Positions 5,129 to 5,677 of a DNA stretch of 5,677 nucleotides are shown piece by piece; within the stretch, counting starts at the first letter, position 1, and each line of letters begins with the position of its first letter. A program made the position numbers and the translations under genes. Source of the stretch: Oscillospiraceae bacterium (GTDB lineage: Bacteria; Bacillota; Clostridia; Oscillospirales; Ruminococcaceae); contig JAITVU010000109.1 in assembly GCA_031285645.1 (NCBI GenBank), positions 1 to 5,677 of the forward strand, read 5' to 3'. The notes under the pieces are model-generated. The model was not told the DNA's origin. It searched no databases and saw only the letters and a program-made list of their open reading frames with translations.

Positions 5129-5677
5129 TTACTCTTTAGTTGTTTCGTCAGTTTGTTCTTTGTTCTCTTCCAATAATGCAAGCAGCGCGGCAAAGCGGGA
5201 ATCCGGCTCTTTTGTGCTGCATGAACATGTCTCTGTATTGAGGTTGACGCCGCACTTGGGGCACAGGCCCTTGCACAGAGGGTCGCACAGCGGGGCCTGA
5301 TCCTGCGCCAGCAGGATATCGGCGGCGATAAGTTCATCCAAATCAAGCATGCCGTCAACAGTCAGGATAAAACTGTCATCCGTATCGTCCGGACCGTCCG
5401 CTTCGCTTTGACTCTCAAGCACAATGTGTTCGAAGCGGTCCGACGCGGGGTGTTCAAGGGGCAGAAGGCATCGCGCGCAGGCGCCTGCCCTTGTATAATC
5501 GGCGCTGTAAGCCACATTAACAATACCGGACCGGTTTGTAACGGCGCCCGCGATACGGACAGGTTCAGGGAAAAGCGTCTCACCCCACTGCTCAATGCCG
5601 GACAAATCAAGCGCATAGTCAAAGTCAAGGCTTTTTTCCTGGATCGAGCCGCCCGTTTCAAGCAGTTTAATATTGAT
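5129..5677 (-). CDS. yceD: DUF177/YceD-family protein, 5' end outside window
   Basis: YceD/DUF177 proteins are encoded directly upstream of rpmF across many bacteria and have been linked to ribosomal RNA or large-subunit biogenesis; their biochemical action is not settled. The frame is open to the right edge, giving 182 visible residues that begin INIKLLETGGSIQ. That opening looks like the normal N terminus of the family, so probably only a few residues are missing. A TTG at 5605 is in frame but would cut off this conserved part and is not the start. Cysteine signatures are clear: CARC at 67-70 and the LCDPLCKGLCPKCG motif at 130-143, with CSC at 151-153, suggesting metal binding. An acidic stretch lies near 90-101. 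The C terminus is a charged tail ending ETTKE. It is 18 bases from rpmF and presumably co-transcribed. Confidence 0.92.
   Translation of the reverse strand: MNIKLLETGGSIQEKSLDFDYALDLSGIEQWGETLFPEPVRIAGAVTNRSGIVNVAYSADYTRAGACARCLLPLEHPASDRFEHIVLESQSEADGPDDTDDSFILTVDGMLDLDELIAADILLAQDQAPLCDPLCKGLCPKCGVNLNTETCSCSTKEPDSRFAALLALLEENKEQTDETTKE

Overview
All five recognisable protein genes lie on the minus strand. Reading in the direction of transcription (right to left) they are: a DUF177/YceD-family protein (5' end outside the window), ribosomal protein L32 (rpmF), a PDZ-radical SAM-DUF512 protein, a type I (formylglycine-dependent) sulfatase, and the ribosome-assembly GTPase Der/EngA (3' end outside the window). 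The DUF177-rpmF pair, the DUF512 radical SAM protein, the strong AGGAGG-type ribosome binding sites and the fairly GC-rich coding sequence suggest an anaerobic Firmicute of the class Clostridia, perhaps an Oscillospiraceae-like gut or environmental lineage. This placement is inferred from gene content and not from any database comparison.

Layout from the right edge: DUF177 (5677-5129) and rpmF (5110-4925) form a tight translation-coupled pair closed by a clear rho-independent terminator (4911-4884). A 225-base spacer follows. The DUF512 protein (4699-3362) starts at TTG. Its stop codon and last eleven residues lie inside a cloverleaf-shaped repeat (3311-3397). The 276-base spacer 3086-3361 is almost entirely hairpin-forming repeat sequence. 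Next is the sulfatase (3085-1724), whose terminator overlaps its stop codon. The 480-base spacer 1244-1723 contains no gene but is packed with inverted repeats: a second multi-hairpin repeat (1518-1686) related to the one after DUF512, a small hairpin (1469-1498), and a separate 193-base nested palindrome (1257-1449) ending right at the der ribosome binding site.

The housekeeping genes serve translation and ribosome biogenesis (L32, Der). As I recall, DUF512 genes commonly sit directly upstream of der in Clostridia. If so, the sulfatase and the repeats on both sides of it look like accessory material placed between two normally adjacent genes. The most notable content is non-coding: a family of composite hairpin repeats, present in at least three divergent copies, with a conserved start (TATATAGT or similar), an A-rich/T-rich arm, several GC-rich short-loop hairpins and, in the best copy, a closing terminal inverted repeat that would fold into a four-way junction.
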